Positions 59,465 through 64,000 of a DNA stretch of 64,000 nucleotides are shown here, piece after piece (position 1 is the first letter of the stretch; each line of letters starts with the position of its first letter). The translations under genes and the position numbers were made by a program. Origin of the DNA: Cheilinus undulatus (taxonomy: Eukaryota > Chordata > Actinopteri > Labriformes > Labridae); assembly GCF_018320785.1 (NCBI RefSeq), contig NC_054867.1, forward strand, positions 22,943,855 to 23,007,854, given 5' to 3'. Under the pieces are notes generated by a model. That model did not search any database, had not been told where the DNA came from, and saw nothing but the letters and a program-made list of their open reading frames with translations.

Positions 59465-61900
59465 GGAAACGGGCGTATCCATCTTCTTTGCAAGGTTACT
59501 GTTTCCAAACAATACACTGAATATTTTTTTATTTGAAGGGCCCTGTTAGAAAAGACAGCCATTTTTTTTGTCAAAAAACAACAACAAAAACATTAAATCA
59601 CTGGACTACAGACAGCTGAGCAGAAATGTGACACAACAACCATATCAGTGATAGACAGGTTTCACAGAGGTTTGAGCTTTAACCTTAGTGTTTACTGTTC
59701 ATGTGTGATTCTTCTGCTTTTGAAGCACAACCAAGATCTCAGTGGCCAAACTAGTGAGTAAAGGGAGTGAATTAGACCTGTTATGTACTTTTAAAATGAC
59801 TTATATCAACAATAACAGTTTTGTTTACCCTGCATCTTATTTGAAAACAAATTCATACGTCTAGTCTTCTTGAGTAACTGGTCATAGTAAAAAGCCTTGC
59901 AAAAGCACTTTAAAAATGAAGTTTTTAGAAAACTGATTTTCACTTTGCAGCATAAACATAATCTGGAAGATTCCTGATGGATGCGTTTTATAAGCCAGAC
60001 AATACAGCCATAGCATAAACTTCCCATGGAGAAATTATGTACGGGTAGTAACTAGCAGACGCTCTAAATAGGACTATTTCCTGTATATTCCACAGGACTT
60101 GGCCACACAAACATTCACAGCTGTGCAAGCATAAAACACATCCTTGAATGTAACAGTGATTGACAATAGTTTCACATTTGCTTACAAAGCTTTTCCTAAA
60201 CCTAAACATCTTAGAAACACAGAAAAGCGCTTTGAAAATGGACACGAGGCCAGGAGCTGCTCAGTGTAACTTTCGTGGTTGTTTTACAGAGGGGAATTTA
60301 ACAACTGAAACAAGCAGACGCTTTGTGCCAAAATGCTTGAATGGAATCTGGAGTGGGTGCTGAGCACTGCTGTTTTCATGCCATCTGGACACTGGTTCTG
60401 TTGTCCGCAGAAAGCCTCAGTTCAAGATGTGATTTTCAGGCTGGGAAACAATTAGTTGCAAGACCTGCAGCAGTGGGAAACAAATACTAACAACCCCATG
60501 ACTGCTTTCTATCAGAGGGCAAGAAATTCAACTAAATGTTATCACTTTTTCAGTACTCCAGCAGCAGTATGGGCTTTTCATCTTTCCTTACAACTCAAAA
60601 ACTTAAAAAATGAGCATGAAAATAGAAGACAAATTAAATGTTTTTCAGTGTGGTCGAATCCACACATCAGTCACAGTGTTTTAATGGAAAAACTGTGGAG
60701 GAGAATTCAGTGACCACAGTTCCTACAATGACAGCACTGTTGGTAGCAGAGTTTTCTACCTGGAATCCATCTTATTGTTTAAACTATAAATTAAGCATAT
60801 TTTATGGGATCAAGTACAATTTTCCTGTACTGACAGTAAGGTTATAAATAATCAAACTGAGAAATAGGGTTGGATGGTCTTGCTTATTTGTAGGAAAAAG
60901 TGAGGGTGAATGACCAAAAAAAACAATCCATCTGTGAATCTTTAAAGCATATGTAATATACTGGAAAGAATGTTTTTGCAGTTGTTTCTCTGAGTCTGTT
61001 AAATACTTGACCATCAACATGACATTTTAAGCTGATTTGTCAAAGCAGAGCTTTTGTGTTGTCTGTTGAAGCAAGACAATAAGAGACAAAAGGTCAATTA
61101 TGATGCTCTAGAAGATTGGAATTTCTTGTTGCCTGCATAACAAACATACTTGATACAGACAAACCCAGCATGCAGCTTTCACCAATCCCCTATAACCAGA
61201 TCCATTACTTTAATGCCTTGTTGTATTAAATGCTTCTGATAACAATATGGCTTCAAAGCTGCACACCCTATTACATTAAATGGGCCCTTAAAGTGGGGTT
61301 TAATGATTTTTGCAACACATAGGAAAACCCTGTGGTACCAAAGCGAGGCAGCCCTCAAATAATCGCCTGCAGAAGCCAATTTTCCATCCAGGCAACCAAT
61401 AAGAAAACATTATTTTACAAAGGCACATGATCACATTTCAGCATACAAGCTAAAGGACCACCCGGTTTAGTTGTTCGTATACTGTAACATGTCCTTGACT
61501 TGTTAGAGCACTCCACATGTTTGAAGCCCATGCTGTAGTTGCACATCATAAGCAGGCAAGTAGGGTGTTTTTCTGATGTCAGCAGCATGACACTCAATGC
61601 TGAACACACAGCAGGGAAACTCAATTATTAATATGTGGAAAAAGACAATCAAACATCACCTCTATATGCATGTTAACCATTAAATTCATAAATGATGTGG
61701 ACAGCTGAAGAGAAAACAATGTTTAAGTTCAGACTGACATCTGATCGTTCATTTAGCAGGGATGGCTCTCAAACATGACTGAGCCGCATTTTCTACACAG
61801 AAGGTCAAAGACAGAGGGAATACAAAGCGGGTCAAAGAGAGGGGGGTTGACTTGACTTGTTGAGCGGTTGGAGTCACAAGAAATTTTTGCATAGCAACGC
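59465..61900. other. Nothing recognised
   Basis: AT-rich DNA with scattered open frames of 60-85 codons on both strands, none with domain or splice support. Confidence 0.4.
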
Positions 61901-61919
61901 TTCTGACCATGGCAGTTAC

Positions 61920-62500
61920 ACCTGTTCAAATTTATACTGTCTCATTCATCGATAACACGCACATTTAATCTTCAACCCCGTCTCCGACGCAACTAACCTA
62001 TAAGCTGTGAATATTGTTGAAACAAGAGAAGATATAAGTAGTTGAGGTGAAAACGTACTAAACAAGTTAGGCTGGCGGTAAACTTAAAATAATTAAAGTG
62101 TAGTTACTAGTAACCGCAACTGTTGTGGTAACAACCGTAACCCGTAAAAACTTACCCTGCGGTCAGTACAGCAGAAAGAAGAACAGTCGGTTGAATCTAC
62201 TCTTCGTATTATTTCCAGGTGAGTTGAACAAATTTCACAGCTTTTATCAAAGCAATGGAAATGGGAATGAAATGCCAGGTGCTGTGCTTTTTGTTTGTGT
62301 CTAAAGCCCAAGGGAGGCGTGTCTGCTGATGCCTTCAGGGACGCCTCGGACACTCGAGCTCTCGACTTTAACGTTGATTTTATGTACGTTAAGTGCATTG
62401 CATACGCTCATTTCAAACGTCGTTAACTGTGTCTGTCACGGGCAGCAGAAATCCTTTATGTCTTTACGGGTTTTGGAAAAGGGAAACTCCAGTTGTTGTC
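61920..62500. promoter_or_regulatory. CpG-enriched patch with donors on both strands
   Basis: CpGs cluster here (TCTCCGACGC, AACCGTAACCCG, GGACGCCTCGGACACTCGAG). On - there is an exon-like end CCGCAGG|GTAAGT (exon end 62156) and on + an exon-like end TTTCCAG|GTGAGT (exon end 62218), so divergent transcripts would overlap. The - strand donor points toward the dlgap4 exons and could belong to an internal (short-isoform) first exon. That assignment is inference. Confidence 0.45.
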
Positions 62501-63600
62501 TCTATCGGTTAAATGGGGAAATTATTTTACTTGTGTTCTTATTATCTCAAACATTGCAGAAAGTAAACTAACACACAGCAAGAAAAGCACAAAACGGTTG
62601 TTGAAATATGTGAATAAAGTAGAAACAATCGGATTGAAAATCTTGAATTTTGAGTCGGTAGCACAAAGAAGCCAGAGCGCTAAAATAAGATTTGCCTGAA
62701 GGCAGCACAAGCTTTATGATCTGTCAAGACCGTGACAAAGAGCGCCACAAAGTGGATGCTCCATGGTATTGATAATGATATTCAAACAGATGTTGCTAAA
62801 CCCCAGAGGCAGAAAAATACACGACTGCTGTACTATAGTATCTAATTTCAAATTACTTAAGAACTGAGAACAAAGTAACTTCTGATAAGTAATATAATAA
62901 AATATGATCTCTCTCTATTGGCACAAACAAAAAGAGAATAAAGCTCCAACCAGCTTGTTTAGGTAAAGCAAGCCACCATAATAAATTTAAAAACTGAAAG
63001 TGTTAATTAAACTCATGTAGATTTAAATGTTATACTTTAAAAGTGTCTATATTGGTCCACACTACATATAGTTAAACTAAACCTTTGAAAGTGTGAGTTA
63101 TTTTACTATTTGACAGAACTGCAGTAACTCTTGAAAATCTGTGGCAAGGTAAATCACCTCAGTCAAGAACAAAGCATTGTCAACCTCCAAGCAGGGTAGT
63201 GCAGACTGATGAAGAACAGGCACTATTCATACTTTCCTTTAGAAACAGCTTATGTCACCCCAACTCAGTTGGTAACTTCACTCATGGTGCAAATGTGTCT
63301 CAGATAAAAACAACAATCCACCAGTGACATGGCCAAGAGAACCCAAGCAGGGATCACTGTAGAACAGACAACATCCAAACACAACTAAACACATATAAAA
63401 CACATCTAAACACTCTGGCCAAGGGTATGGGGAACCCCAGAATTTAAACTGCAAAGGGCAGAGTTTAGATCCATCGACTCTTTACTGAGTTAAACTAACA
63501 CTGGTGGATGAACACTGTCAAATAACTCTGCAGTTCACTCTGTTTAAGGCTGTGATATCATCACTCCAGTTTTTGCCATGAACAACAGCTGTTTTAGGAT
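62501..63600. other. Nothing recognised
   Basis: AT-rich sequence; no supported feature. Confidence 0.4.
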
Positions 63601-63639
63601 GTGATGTGGAATCATTCACTTGCTATGTACGTCTGCAGA

Positions 63640-63811
63640 TTAAGTACAAGTGTATTGTTCTTAAGTAAAAGTATAGTTACTCTGGTGAAAACTTACTTAA
63701 GAAGAAGTGAGAGTACTGATTTTAAAATGTATTCAAAAAAGTACAAGTACCCCCAAAAACTACTCAATTACAGTAATTTGAGTAAAGGTATTTTGTTACT
63801 TCCTACCCCTG
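63640..63811. mobile_element. Truncated hAT-type element of the AGTACTCAAGTAA family
   Basis: Rich in TTAAGTAAAAGTATAGTTAC, AAGTACAAGTACCC and GAGTAAAGGTATTTTG motifs, and ends TTACTTCCTACCCCTG. The motif style matches the element at 43645-44429, but the left terminus is missing. Confidence 0.55.
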
Positions 63812-64000
63812 GTAAACCAATGAGCTTAGAATAAAGCCAAAAAGTCAATGAGTTTAAACCTTCATTAGACTATTCTTCATCACACTAATTCTCAGAGGAA
63901 AGCTTGCCCAACTTCTGACAGGATAGAAGTTTGAAAATTCAGCTGGAGCTATGCAAGCTTGAAGAGCAGCTTGTACTGACAAAGACTTTTTCATTTTGTA

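Overview
This window reads as vertebrate nuclear DNA from a teleost fish, probably a ray-finned species with moderately compact introns. The evidence is split genes with GT-AG introns, AT-rich intergenic DNA crowded with Tc1, hAT-like and L2-like remnants typical of fish, and a conserved gene trio. Three protein-coding genes are clear. myl9 (smooth-muscle/non-muscle myosin regulatory light chain) is on the + strand: coding exons lie at 14855-17436, with a likely non-coding first exon and promoter near 8.5-9.0 kb. tgif2 (TALE homeobox co-repressor) is on the - strand at 21618-28103, starting in a CpG-rich island. The 3' half of dlgap4 (SAPAP4/GKAP-family postsynaptic scaffold) is on the - strand at 37816-48926. 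Its upstream exons are not recognised here and probably lie beyond base 64000 or in the 49-64 kb interval.

Layout. 0-1.3 kb: protein-like exons on + of an unidentified gene with frame lesions. 2-8 kb: LINE, hAT-like and Tc1 remnants plus a promoter-like CpG patch at 6.4-6.95 kb. 8.5-18 kb: myl9, with degenerate ~20-bp tandem repeats in two introns. 18-19.1 kb: two Tc1 fragments. 19.6-28.6 kb: tgif2 with a long 3' UTR and its promoter island. 28.6-37 kb: a TE-rich intergenic region holding a three-level nest of hAT-like elements and a LINE. 37-49 kb: dlgap4 exons. 49-64 kb: dlgap4 upstream/intronic DNA with several well-delimited transposons, a fragment of another spliced - strand transcript (53.2-54.1 kb), and two promoter-like CpG patches (59.05-59.16 and 61.9-62.5 kb).

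The three genes do not form a functional pathway. They are a conserved syntenic block, and the myl9/tgif2 pair is arranged tail to tail. Residue-level comparison with remembered human proteins favours MYL9, TGIF2 and DLGAP4 over the paralogous MYL12, TGIF1 and DLGAP1. The a/b teleost duplicates cannot be told apart from this window. Notable points are a TGIF2 roughly twice the mammalian length with an N-terminal CtBP-type PLDLS motif, the gene order, and a set of nested transposons with readable target-site duplications. No CRISPR, operon or prokaryotic feature is present.
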